Shown piece after piece: positions 18,816 to 31,900 of a stretch of 64,000 nt of DNA. How positions within the stretch are numbered: position 1 is the stretch's first letter; each line of letters begins with the position of its first letter. The notes under the pieces are model-generated. The model was not told the origin of the DNA. It made no database searches and saw only the letters and a list, made by a program, of their open reading frames with translations. The stretch lies in contig OY987265.1 in assembly GCA_963920665.1 (NCBI GenBank), positions 15,071,001 to 15,135,000 on the forward strand. Reading direction: 5' to 3'. This DNA is from Straminergon stramineum (taxonomy: Eukaryota > Streptophyta > Bryopsida > Hypnales > Calliergonaceae). The position numbers and the translations under genes are program-made.

Positions 18816-21800
18816 AACATCTAAACTACTATTGTAATATAATTTTATCTATCACACTTGGGTACTTGGAACACTATAGAACTCAATTTATTTTAACTAG
18901 AATTCCTAAGCTATTCTTCAATGCAATTAGGTCTCATAGGTATTTGAGACACTATAAAGGTAAAAACATCTTACATGCTATTGATTAATTATACTACCAA
19001 TATATCATTGTATGATTACAAGATCTAAAATACTATTCCATTTGTATTAAAGCTGACTCACATGAGTGGTTCAAACATTGTACATGTAATAATCTATAGT
19101 ACTATTGAGCTAGTATTTCAAAATTCAATATTGAAACTCAAAGCCTAAAATTGAATTTTCAATTCCTAATGATATGTGCATCCAATTTTGTAGTCATTGG
19201 CTAAATGTAGAAAAAACTTCTACAATATGATACTTTCTATTTTATCCTTTTTTTCGTGCAAAGAAAATGGCATATTTATAAAGAATTTGATATTTCTCTT
19301 AGCTAAGCTTTTTTAACCTCTAAGTCCCATTATTTCCTATGGGACAAAATGAATTTTGAGTAGGCTCAATATTTGTCATGATTTTTAAATTTTTTGTGAA
19401 GATTGAAAAACACATTAGCTTTTTGGAAATATAATTTTTCTCTCAATTGGTGCCTAACAAGAAAAGTTATGGCACGAAAAGCCTAAATTTTAGTTTAGCA
19501 GGCAAAAAGAAAACCTACAAAATTTTAAAATTTTAAAAATAAAAATATAAGGTCTCTAAAAGATTGTATTTCTTATCTACATGAGAAGTTTTGGTTCATT
19601 CCATTTGAATTTCTCACATGAAAATGATTGAAAATCTTACTTTGGGGGCAATCTAAGCCATGACTTTTTTTTTCATTTCTTGTAAACTGCCAAAGTGGCG
19701 ATATAAAATGTTGAAGTGGTGCTCCAAATTTCAACATTCATCCACATAGTAGATAGAAAATATCATAGTAGCACATATCACATGTCCATAATTCTCTTTT
19801 CACCCACAATCTGGTGATTACATCGAAGAATTTTTTTTTCTGATTTGAATTTTCCTAGTGAAAAACTTCACAAATTTTTTCCAATTTTTAGCCAAATTAC
19901 TTTTTTCTAATGCAATCTAGCACCAGAAAGCCCAAAAGAAAAGCTTGGATTCAAGTATATCCTTGAAAAAATAACTTATAGGATTTATTTTTGAACTCGA
20001 CTTTTGCAATTTAGAAACAAAAAGCTTAGTAAGGTGAATATTTCTTACTAGAAAAATCTCACAATTGATATTATTGTATTTTAATTCCATGTGAGCTATT
20101 AATGGTTTAGTTTTTTGTTCAATCTTGAACCTATTTCTACATAATAAATTTTGAATGAATGAAAATTAAGTATTCAAAAAAAATGCCTTGACTCTCAACT
20201 CAATTCTTCAACATAAAAAATTAGAAATTCAAAATCAGTAGTGCAAAAATTTTAAGTTGAGAAGATTCAAGGCCAAAAAAATCTAATCAAATGAGGAGCT
20301 TAAAACCTTGTCTTTTTACTTGAAATGCAAATATCTTGCAATCTATGCGGTTAAAGTTTGTAAAATTTATTCCACATATTCTTACATTAGAATAGTACAA
20401 GATCTTACAATTTGATTTGCGAAAAGAACAATAATTAAAAAAAATTGCTCTTTGCAATAGAAATGGCAATTTGGAGTGGTTTTTGATGAAAAAAAATCCA
20501 TAGAATTTCACGGATTGATGAAGAAACAAGTACAATGTGTACATTACCTATGGAATTATTGGAAAATTACTATTAGGAATAAATAAAGTTTTTATAATTT
20601 TGTCCATTTTTTTTAATCAATATAAAATCAAAATTTAACCAAATATGTAGTACAAAAATACTCAAGTGTTTGATAATGAATTGTCAAAGCCACTTGTTTT
20701 GAAATAGATTTGAAAAATGTTTAAAACTACTTATCAAATTAAACTATATAGATTGATATTGATGACACATAGCATATCCACTTGTTATAAAAACTTCAAA
20801 AAAATTGTGACATATATGTTTTATATCATATTTACCTGTTGTCTAAGGTATTTTGGGTCACTAGGAACAAATTGAATATGTATTTATAGTAAATTTTTAT
20901 TGAAAATTTCCTTAAAGGTCATTATTTATAATCTTATGTCTAGGACTATACTTAAAAACTCACTTAAAACACCCCCTTCTCTTGTAGTATATCCTATGGT
21001 CTCTACTTTGAAAATTGTAAAATATTACTAGATTATGGAAAAAATATGAAACCACTTAGTGTGCAATTTTCTTTAGTTTGCTACTAATTTCATTGTTGTT
21101 TTTGGTCACTTGACCTTTTAGATAATAAGACCAAAAGAAATGTTGTTTTTAGGTGTTTCTATCTCAATGTGAGAGTTGGTGGTGCTAAAGGCCCACTCAA
21201 CATGGACACTAGCTAGGTGCCCATTAGAGCCTTTGGCACCATGCTCTCACAGTGTTCCTTGGTATTCAAATACTTCTTTTATATTAGTGAAGATTAGTAG
21301 GATAGTGTATGTCATCTAAGAACTATATATCTTTATTAGAGGATAGAATATATCCTAATTAATTGAGATTAAACATGATGTTCAATCTAGAAGGGGAATG
21401 TGAGGAGATTAAGATCATATCATTTATATAAAGTATTTTAAAAAATGATAAATTTATACAATTATTCACATTCTTTTTGATAGATTTCTTTATGCTAAAA
21501 GAACGGAGATCAAACTCAAACTTGCACTACTTTAAGATATGTACACCTACAATTGACATTGTCCAAAATGCAATATCTACATTTAAACCAAGAAGTGTTA
21601 AATTTTCCTAGATATTGATTGCACAAAATGTACACAATCTTCAATACAATCAAAATATGAAAAGCCTACCATTGATTTTTGGTACACCTAAAGCTAGTAC
21701 TTTGAAAATTTATAACTTATTTTTACATAATTTGATAAATCTTTACCTTTTAAATTTCAAATTTTTATTAATTAAAAATTAGAAAATTACTTCTACTTTT

Positions 21801-22049
21801 ATTTTGACTATGACAACGACACATGGCACACTTGTAACTTAGATGCTAAAGTACATTAGAATCTCCTTACCGTTGCCAATCAAAATGAATAAAATTAATG
21901 CATGTTTAATCCTTGAAAGGTCCTTGGGGTCCCTCTATATGACCTGTATTTGGCTTTATAACTCTTGAATTGTGATTTAATAAATGATTTATGATACATT
22001 TTTATTTATGTACTATCGTGATCATTAGTTACTTTGTACTGAAAAGTAT
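18816..22049. other. AT-rich intergenic stretch without a recognised gene
   Basis: No gene was seen. The only structure that stands out is a stable inverted repeat at 21169-21250, described separately. Confidence 0.5.
21169..21250 (+). ncRNA. Candidate miRNA-like hairpin (82 nt)
   Basis: The 5' arm reads GTGAGAG, a short bulge, then TGGTGCTAAAGGC. The 3' arm reads GCCTTTGGCACCA then a TG bulge and CTCTCAC. Twenty positions pair, one of them G-U, around a loop of about 36 nt. The size fits plant miRNA precursors. I recognise no known mature miRNA in it, and a small palindromic transposon relic is the main alternative. Confidence 0.3.
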
Positions 22050-22369
22050 TTGGTCAATGTTTTCCTAATCACATACCACCCAAAACATAATTTACTATAC
22101 GGCCGCAAAGGGCTTTCAGGTCCTTCTAGGGTTAATACTAGTAACTATGCTAGGTTGGAATTAGTGAAGGTTTCACCTCAAAATTTCCTAATTTTCAGAA
22201 TACTTACAAATATTTCGAAGCTCCCTCTCACCGACAATCAATCTCCAGCTCTCCAGCGCTTCACCTCCTTCACTTTCACCCGAATTCTCAGAAGCCATGT
22301 TTCGCTGATCATTGCCCGAGCTCTATCACTACTCTCGCATAACAGCAATTCATCTCATGAGGAACAGCG

Positions 22370-22474
22370 ATGGCCGCAACTGCAGGCTCGCACCACAACG
22401 ACGTTGTTCTGTTTCTGCAATTTTTCTTGAAACTCTGTTTTGAAGCTAAGTGGACCGTTGTACAGAAACTCTAA
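22370..22474 (+). CDS. Upstream ORF of 34 codons ahead of REV3
   Basis: An ATG in a good context (purine at -3 and G at +4: GCG-ATG-GCC) opens a frame MAATAGSHHN... that ends with TAA at 22472-22474, about 440 bp before the REV3 start. It is a candidate uORF if transcription begins upstream of it in the pyrimidine-rich stretch near 22200. A small exon of another transcript is possible. No family is recognised. Confidence 0.3.
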   Translation: MAATAGSHHNDVVLFLQFFLKLCFEAKWTVVQKL

Positions 22475-22915
22475 TGGGGAACCCAACAAGACGGGATTCA
22501 TTGCAGCTTCCGAGAGAAGCCATCTTTCCAAGGCTCTCTCCGTGACTCCGCTATTGCTGCTTTTGATTTCTCGCTTGTAGCTTCACGAAGAAGATTTCCA
22601 AACATGGGTTCCGGCGTTGCGGCTAATTTGTGACTCGATTTGACTTGTTTGTGACGAGGAGCTGCCCTGTTTTTCTTCTTCTTCTTCTAGGTTATGAGGT
22701 CGGTATTATCTTCGAGCTTGTTACTCAAGTTTGTGATTGACTTGTATGTATTAAAAGATGTGTCGAATGGTTTATCGCTTTTAGAGGCAATTGCTTTAGT
22801 ACTGATTCTGTATTTTGGATTCGTCCTCTTTGGATTCGCCCTATGTGCAGATTCTGTGAATTAGGGATTTTGTGATGTGGTGAATCATAAATCTATTGAA
22901 GGAGAGTGTGTGAGG

Positions 22916-25900
22916 ATGGCGATCGAGGGAACGCCGCCAAGTCCTGCTGTGCAGACTACGAAGTCGGGCACGCAAGATGGAGCACCCATGTTCAGTTTGC
23001 GAGTTGTGAGCTTGGAGTATTATTTGTCAGCCCCGCTCCCGGGTATGGATGTTTGCTACTCGAAGTTCCAAGGTAAGTTTGAGTCGCTTCTTTTGAAGAC
23101 ACCAGTCTTTGTTTGGAAATGAAGGAAACAATGATTCTCTGCCTTATGTTTTTCTGATTGACTTGAACTTGGTTATTTAGGTCGTACTGTGAATGAGGTT
23201 CCAGTTGTGCGGATTTATGGAGCGACACCAGCTGGTCAAAAGGCTTGTTTACACTTGCATCAGGTGAGTGGATGCTTTCTTTCTTTCATTTGCAGCTCAA
23301 TTTATGAATTGTAGGGTAGAGGAGGTCCCTTCCGTCAATTTAAGCATTTTAATCAATATTCATGAGCGTACTTTGGTTGGGAAAATTAGTATAGAGCTGT
23401 GGAGAGATCACTTTGGGGTATAATCTTAACAAGAACCAAACCCTCTTGCGGTCTAATTTTTATCACTATGAATATATTTCTTATGCAACCATTCAAAGTT
23501 GGAGGTTGTAGACTACTGTTGAAGGGGCAGTTGACAACCCCAGTTCCATACAATGATGATTGGCCATAGACATTTATCAAACTCATGCTTACGTGCTAGT
23601 TGAAGGCCAGCTAAGGGTATGAATGGATGAGGTGCTCTTGGTAACAGGGGTCATTATAGAGACAGGATCAGGTTCCTAGTGGTTTTAGTATCCTCAGTTT
23701 GTGGCTGTTTGGTATTTGAATTCGTATCTTCTTTGCATTAGTTTTACATGTTGAGAAGTGTATTTGGGCATATTGATGCAGGTGTTTCCTTACTTCTATG
23801 TGCCGTACGATGATGACCTTCCTCAAGACATCAGTGATGGTAAGTGCCTCAGAAGTCCTTAGTAGCATAAGAAGAACATGGTGACTGAATTGGATTATTA
23901 TTTTTGGTTTTGGTTTCGTTTTTGGTGCTTCTCTGATCACCGAATGTGTGTTGCCTTATTCTAGCTCTTGCGTATGTGCGGTGTCTGGCTTCATCGATCG
24001 AGAAAGCTATGAAGGTACTTCTCAATGCCTAGTCGTTTTCTGGATATAGTAGGATTTGCACCTACCTCACTAGTCACTACCAAATATTCATCAAGGAGAC
24101 TTCTATTCATACTCTGGAATGGTGGGCTTGCCTTCTCGTCAGCTCATTTACTTGAGCAGGTGCATTCAAGCTAAGGTTTATGCATTTTGTGCATATTAAT
24201 AAATTGCTCTTCTGGCTATGCAGCTAGCTAGTAGCAACGCAGCAAAGAAGCAGCATGTGCACAGTTGTAGCTTGGTGAAGGCACGCCGTTATTATGGCTA
24301 CTATCCATCTGAGCAGCTTTTCATCAAAATTGTATTGTATCCTCAAAAGAGTGACTTTTGTCGATCATTTTGTCCTTGGTAATGTGTTGCTGTCGTATTC
24401 AACTTTGGAATATTTGATGAGCTTGTAGACCTTCAGAGTTTGGTCACATCAAAATGAGATTGCTCTGCTTGAACCGTTATTGTCAACTGTTCAATAGGAG
24501 TGCAAACTGTACGAAATTCTTAATGTGATCACAGATATCATCCCCAGGAGGTTGCTCGTATCAGTACTCTGTTGCTGGTAATGATTTCTGTCCACCTCTT
24601 CTGTGCTTACAGCCGTCAACTTGAATATTTCTTTTCCCCCTGCTGGCCTCTGTTTTTATGTTGCATCGATGATGTATTAGTTTATTTTGAAGAGTACCAG
24701 GCTGAAGACTGCTCGTTGCAGGGGATGAATCCATTTGTAGAAGGTTATCTAAATTTATGATAGCTGGAGATTCATGGGAGTCAATGCTTCACTTATGTCT
24801 GCTTTCCGTACTGTTTTGACCATTGTCGTAGTATGAATGCAGGGTGGAGGCATAATGAATCGCAAGTTTCAGCCACATGAATCACACATTTCCTACTTGC
24901 TCCAACTTTTGGTATGTGATATGGCTTACTATAATACATCTGGAAAATCTCAGTACATGTTAGTCCGACATGGTTGTATCAAAGTAGTTTGGACGAAACG
25001 CTCAAGCTCAGAGCCACCTGAGGACATTTAAGTTGATTCACGGTTGGAAATTATCATATGAACGCTTAATTCTGTAGATATCCACGTTCTATACGCTTTC
25101 TAAAGAATGAATGTCAGTCTGTTAAGATTATATGAATCAGTAATTTTAGTCATTCACACCTGTTCCTGCGCAGATTGATCAAAATCTGGCTGGTATGAGC
25201 TTTATCCACCTCTCCAGTGTGAAGTTCCGACGACCCGTCCCTGAGAGGCCTTCTGACACTATGCATGTAATACAACAACTGAAATCCGAATTCCTGCCAA
25301 TTCCGCAACAGACTGAAACCCCAGCCGATGCTAATCGTAGGGTATCTCAGTCTAAGGAAGCGTCTTCGATGGAAACAACCCCACCGACCACTGAATGCGC
25401 AGGGTCTGGGCCAGAGGGTAGGACTCAAGCACGTGTATGGGTAGGGTCTTCCATTCCTGCTCACTGGGTTTGGCCCTCGCATTACTCCACTGGTGGCCCA
25501 TTTGGAAGACACAGCACGTGCGAGCTCGAGGTTGATGCATCCGTGGAAGGTGCAAATTCTCCCCGTGATCTTTCTTGTTCGAGTACTGTAGTTTAGGCAT
25601 GTTGTGTTCTCTTATTAAAATCGATGATGCTTGGTTCGCAGACATACTCAATCGGCAAGAATTGGTGTTTATGCCTCTTCATGACGCGGGACCTGCGACC
25701 AAACTGGTTCAGTCCTTAACGCCTATGTGGGAAGTAAGTTCGCACTATTTCAAGTTTGTCTGCTTATATCAGCCTCGGCCATTTGAGATTTGATGACCTT
25801 CATTTTTCGCCTTCGATTGAACCCCTGAAGGACCTCGGATTCATGGTTTGAAAATGCCCAAGTCGATTGATCATGTTGTGAAAAATTTAATTCAGATTGT

Positions 25901-28900
25901 CCAAATTGTTTATCACCTGAATAATGCATGTATTGATCATAAACTAAATGAAAACTTTTCGAAAGAAACACTCCATATGACCTACGCTAAATTGCTTACA
26001 AGCATGAGGCTTAATTTTGGTCCTCTTGGTCCTTTAGAGTTAAAAGCATAGTTGGGATTAAAAGTCGTTTTGTTCACAGGAAGAGCGACTCAGGACTGGA
26101 GAGAAAGGACCAGCTGGAGTTGCGTCTGCGACACGACCCTCACCTGACCGCTTTCTTCTACCTCCGTCAGCCTTGGAGCAAGCCCTTCGTGATTCTCTTT
26201 TCCAGATTGTCCAGGAGGAGGAGAGGGTTCACCATTTTGAACTTCGGAACGAACAGTTTCTCAAAAGCACTCAGGAGATGCTGCTGGAGGGCTCACAGGC
26301 GGCCAACACGGTGAGGTCTGAGATGGGACTACAAGAGGAGCTGGATCCAAGACTGGATACAAAGAGTATTGGTGTGCAGGGATGGCTCAATGATGAAGAC
26401 GGGGGGTCGAGTGGGGAAAAGTCTGTTTTGGGGAGTCAAGACGAGCTGGTTAATGAGCATGTTATTCGTAGCCAACTTACACCACAGGGTCGTGCCTCTC
26501 AGGTATGGAACGTTTAGAAGTCCACCACTCAAGTGATTAGTTGAATTATTTCTAGGTTGACCTTTCCTACTTGAATCAATACCAATTTGATCCCTAGAGG
26601 ATTAAGGATTCATGGTTTGAGAATAATCAGTTCAATTGATTATGTTGTAGGAAATGTAATTGAAGCGAGGCAAAATTTATATCACCAGAATCAAGGAAAT
26701 GCATTGCATCTATTGGTCAATGAATAAATCAATGAAAGTTACCATATGACCTACTCAAAATTTGGGCCTCTTGGTCCTGTAGGGGTTGCGTTTTGTGCAT
26801 GGTTTCTTGCGTTGAATCTATATGGGTTACGCCCGATTTTCTTAGGAGGAATGATTTTTGAATTGTTCTTGTGAAATCAGGAAGCAGAGCAAGAGGTGGC
26901 AGAGCTATTAGAATGGATGGGTGCATCTCAAGAGCATGATATGGGTGAATCGGGGGATGAAGTTGACGAGGAAGCATTGGAAATTCGAAGAGGTTTTAGT
27001 CAAACTTGGGAGTCGCCAAGTATGGAAGCCGCCATGCTACAGGCACTCTCTAGATTTGAACAAGCTACACAGAAAGAATGTCAGGAAATTCTTGACTGCG
27101 TGAACAATGACGAATGCGAGGAAGGCGACGGTGATGAGGACCTTGAAGCTGCCCTTCTTGAGATTGATCTTGAAGATGTGGCTATTGTACAAAGAGATAG
27201 GATAAGCGGAGGAGGAACTATTCCACAACTAGATGGTGCGAGCGATGCGTGTGAGAGTTTATCTCCACATGGCGATTTATTTAACAGGTACACTGAACAT
27301 TTAAATACATTGAAAACAAGGTGTGCGACTGCAGATCCCCATATCATTTTTCGGGTCGAGGACCCTCTTCATAATACTGTACAGAAAAATCTACAGCCTT
27401 TTCTTCAAATACCTCAAAATGATGGCGCTGATGACGACGAAACAGAATCTGATTTCCTGCCGGAGCCGAAGCGAATTCGTCTTGGCTCACATCGAAGCAC
27501 CAAGAAGGATAGTCAAAAGGAGAAAGACGTTTCAAAGCGACCTGTATGGGGTTTGCTGCCACTGATGGGGGTTCCATCTCTACCAACAACTGTAAAGCAA
27601 GAGAAAAAGGAGCCAAGGGTCAGTAAGCGGGAAGCTGCACCCTGGAGGGATGGAGCTAACCTTCGAAAGGAGGCAAGTCGGCTGGCCGAAGCAGGAGGAG
27701 CGCGAGGACAACGAACAGATCTGTCCACGGACGAGAAGGCAAAAGGATCGGAAGTCTCTTTACGAGCCTTGATGAGGAGGAAACGGGAGAGGCAGTTGCG
27801 AAGTAATAAGGACTCCTCTCTCTCGGGAGGCAGTTCCATTTTAGGGAGTCAGAGCGAAGGGGAGCAGTCTTTTGGTGGATTGGGGATTGTCAAGAGTCAA
27901 GGTTCCATTCCAGAGGATTCTGAATCTCAAGAGCAAGAGGTGATGAAGCGTACTATAGTGCTGTCAGGGCAGAAATTTGAAAAAGTTCAGGTAGAGGTGG
28001 AAGATATCGTGGCACCAGATCAGAGCATTACAGAAAGTCGAGATGTGAGGCAGACTTCGGAGCTCCGGGTGCATCCGCAAGTGAATAGGGATGCTGAACA
28101 AATAGCTAGGAGTTCACAGGATTTGAAAACTGAATTCGGGGGAGGAGGAACGTTGCAGCAAAACATCGGCACTGGCTCTATCTATCCTGGTGAAGATGTA
28201 GTTGAATCGAGAAGCTTAGACCAGTGTTTTGAAAAGAATCCCTTGCCTCTGAAGATTGAAAATTCATCAGTTAAGTGGGATGACTTGCTTGAAACTGGTG
28301 ATGATCGGGATTGTGGAGGTGGGAGAAATCTCCATGTGCAAAATCCTGGAGGTTCTAAAAGTAGTCAAGTTCATTCTCAAGTTCTGGAGCATGAAGTTTG
28401 GCTTGGAGAGGATGTTCCACTGACTCAAACAAAGGAATCTAAGGACCTCTTACTTGATTCCAGTCCTGATCTAGCTGATGAGAAAGAAGGCATGTTGCAA
28501 TCCGGAGATTTGGATTTGCTACATGGAGCTGATGTGCGTGACAACTTAATCCTTTTGGAAGAAGCGAGACTATCTTGGGCCGAGGTTGTGAAGGAGATTT
28601 TGGGGAATTCATCGACCTTCCAGAACATTCAAGTCTCGAATCTTGACGTGAATGGAGATGAAGATGAAGATCTCGAACAGGAAACCCACTTTATTGAGAC
28701 TCAGTTAGTGGAGCATGAAATATTGTGGAGAATGAAACATGAGGTCATTCAGAGAGAAGTTGAGTCGGAGCCAGAAGCCTTTGAAGACGAATTCCTTGGA
28801 ACAGTTCTTGTTCGAGAACAAGAAGATGTAGTTGGTGACCTGTCCGAAGACAATATCTCTGTACATGTTGACGCAGCTTTGTTGCACGGAAAGACGGAAA

Positions 28901-31900
28901 GACCTGAGAACGAAGAGCATTACAAAAGGCCCAAAGAACTTCCTTCTATGCTTGGCATGAATGGAAATGACGATTCAGTTCCCAGAAACAAAGGCACAGA
29001 AGCTGCAGAACTGCTTTTCACTGATATGTCGGACGTCAGTGAAGATAGTTTCGACTGGGGTGATGAGTTTGGAAGCTCCCACAGGCTAGATACTAGTGAT
29101 GAGGGTACAGATGCTTCAGGTGATGAAGATTTACAGGCGAGACTGCCTAATATCAAGCCCGAATTATCAACGCATTCGTACGCAGTCGCTCCATCTCGCA
29201 GGGGTGAAGATATGCTACGCGTTGAAGAGGTACAAGTTCCTCCGGCGAGTGGTGTAGGATCTAGAATTGTAGAGGCTGCCTCTCCGCAAGTTGTCCCTTC
29301 TAAGGATTATGCAGATATCGATTTCTCCATGGAGATACCTGAAGTGCAGCAACTTCCATCCGTGACAGAGAAGATGAGTACTCCAGGGGTGTGCACTGGT
29401 ATGGGCGGAGCAAATAGGACTGCTACTATAGTTGATGCAAAACATGCACCAGAAGGTGCCTCAATAGAACGAGGAAACGAGTTGAAGTCGACTTTCTCTT
29501 TGAAGTCGAGGTGGCAAGTTGTTCAGGCGAAGCTTGGCATCGGGATTCGTAAATTGAGTTTAGAACCCGAGCAAGAGAAACGCAATCTTTTGGGACCTAC
29601 TGCCGGTCAATCTGGGTCAACTGGTGTTTTAGACGAGTCAAAAGGCTGTACATCCAACGCAGATACTAAAGAAAGGGAATCTGAAAAGGTTTTAGAAGTT
29701 GCTACCTCTGAAGGCAACAATTCTGCTCCACAGCCAAGGAAACTTAGCGGACTGGAAAGGGAAACTGATACCTTAATCCCCGTCAGATTTCACCAGAAAC
29801 CGCCATCTAGGGACGCACTCATGGATACTCTTGGCCTTTACAACCTCAGATGTGTGGATTACGGAGGAGTTTTTTATGGAAACTCAAAAGATGTACCTGG
29901 GCGACCCACAGTCTCTGCAGGCTTGATTTTTGATGGTGAGTTGATTTGTGGCGCAATTGTCTGCTTTTCAATCTGCATCCTATTTTTCCTACTAATTAGA
30001 TTTTATGTGATTTCTCTTAGGGTTGGGGTGGGGATGGTTCTTTGAAATATGCTATGATGTTAATGAAGCATTGATCTCTCCTATGGTCTTCTTGACAGTG
30101 AAATCGAAAGATTCTCATGACTTGCCTCCGTTCTTATTTGGGGCCGAAAATAAGAAAAGTAGATTTAGCATCAGCCGTGCGGAGCCAAAATCCAAGCCTG
30201 CGGACCTGAGGCCTGGAATGGGGATTCCCTGTCATTTTGAGAATGATGGCTCTGTGTCATTTCTTCTGACTCCTGCCAGACCACCTCCTAGCCGGCTTGC
30301 TGTGCAGCAATGGCTCTCGAAGAATCATGGTACAGAGGCTGAAAAACATTCGACCTCACGTGGAGAACGGGTGTTTACTATGGACGCCAACACAGGAAAA
30401 CTTGTACCCATTGATGAGGCTGGAAGCAACAGGTCCACCCAGGAGAGCCTCCCAGGTGAAGAAGACATGGAATTTTTCCGACCAGCTTCACCTAAATATG
30501 ATGAAATGCATGTGCTGGCTACACCGATGGTTTCCGGCCTTCCTGGATCACAAGAGTATGTAAGAACAAGTAGACCTAGTAGGAGAAGTAGCTATGCTGA
30601 TGCACGAAGGACTCCCGGCTCCAAATCTCCTCACTCGAATCCTCCAGTCAGTTCAGGTGCAACTACCCCTGAGAATACTCAAAATTCCAGGGATGGTGAA
30701 CCCGAGTCCAAATTGCTGCAAACTAGTGTACAAAAGGGGAATAGTGTGACTGCTCAGGCATCGCTAGACCTTCGAACCAATCCTCCACCACCTCTTGCTA
30801 AGGTAGGCTCAAATTTTTAGGCTTTGGGGGGACAGTTTGTCTGGAGTGCAACCAAGTTTGGGGAGCTCTATTTACATTCCTCCCTGTCTTATTTCCCCCG
30901 CACTCTCAATGAAATTCCCGTGTTGCTGTTGCATGTTGTGCAGGGTGAAGTTAAGGGTGAAGTATCCAAAGAGAAACAGTCTGCAGCGACTTCGAAAGAT
31001 GTTCCAAAATCAGCATTACGCTGGCGTGATGTGTCTCAGATTACAGCTCCGTCTCCTCTGAAAGGGCAGTTGACACCCCTCAGTCAATCTGGATTCCGGG
31101 ATCCTGCAAGCGTAGGGGCGGGTCAGCAGATTACGTTGATGAGTATCGAGGTGCTTCTCTGACGCTTCTATCTCATTACAGGAGTGTCTAAGGATGGCAA
31201 GTGAGTTTCTGAAACTCGTCGCTTTATCCTGGTGGCAGGTACATTCAGAAACACGAGGGAATTTACGTCCAGACCCTCGTTATGACGCGGTTGGGATGGT
31301 AGTTGTCGATATTCAGTACGATGACGAGACGCGGGGCCATCTCAACAATCAGACCGTCGTTCTACTTGTTGATGCGAAGGCTACTTCTTATTCGAAGTAA
31401 GCTCTTGTTCTACGTGTACTACCAATAAATATTGCTTGACGCCTTGACATGCTGGAAGCTAGTGTCCTGTCTCTGAGATAGTATAGAGCGACCTGCATGT
31501 TGTTTGCATGCTCCACGATATCTTCAAAAAGTGTGCGTGCTCTCTTATATTCAAGCTAAGTGACTGCATCAGTGGCTTCAGACCTTGAAATGAACATACT
31601 CTTTCTCGCCGTTGTGGTAGGGGTTACTATATGCGTCACTTTAAGCATTCTAACATAGTTGGTTGTGTGCGTTTTGGGGAGATTTTATTGAGGTCGCTTT
31701 GTGGTATTCGAGCCAAAACTGTTGAGATCAATTATTTTATGATTTTCTTTACAATTTCAGAATGGAAGGTTTTAGACCAGTATATGTGACAATTCAATTT
31801 CCATTCAGAAATGGACATAGACATTAAGCCAAGTCATGTTTACACCACTTGCTAATTGAAGGCGAACCAAGTCTATGAATAGATGAGTTGCTGTTGGTAA

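Noticed and set aside
12000..22000. LTR retrotransposon or Helitron explaining the gene-poor block
   Set aside because: No long terminal repeats, primer-binding site, reverse transcriptase or Rep/helicase text was seen.
22050..22430. 126-codon open frame upstream of REV3
   Set aside because: No homology recognised, and its second half lies in the pyrimidine-rich likely leader of REV3.
25195..25651. Long overlapping open frames on the minus strand opposite REV3 exon 8
   Set aside because: They mirror a GC-richer exon whose + frame matches REV3 and splices in phase; the antisense frames show no motif.
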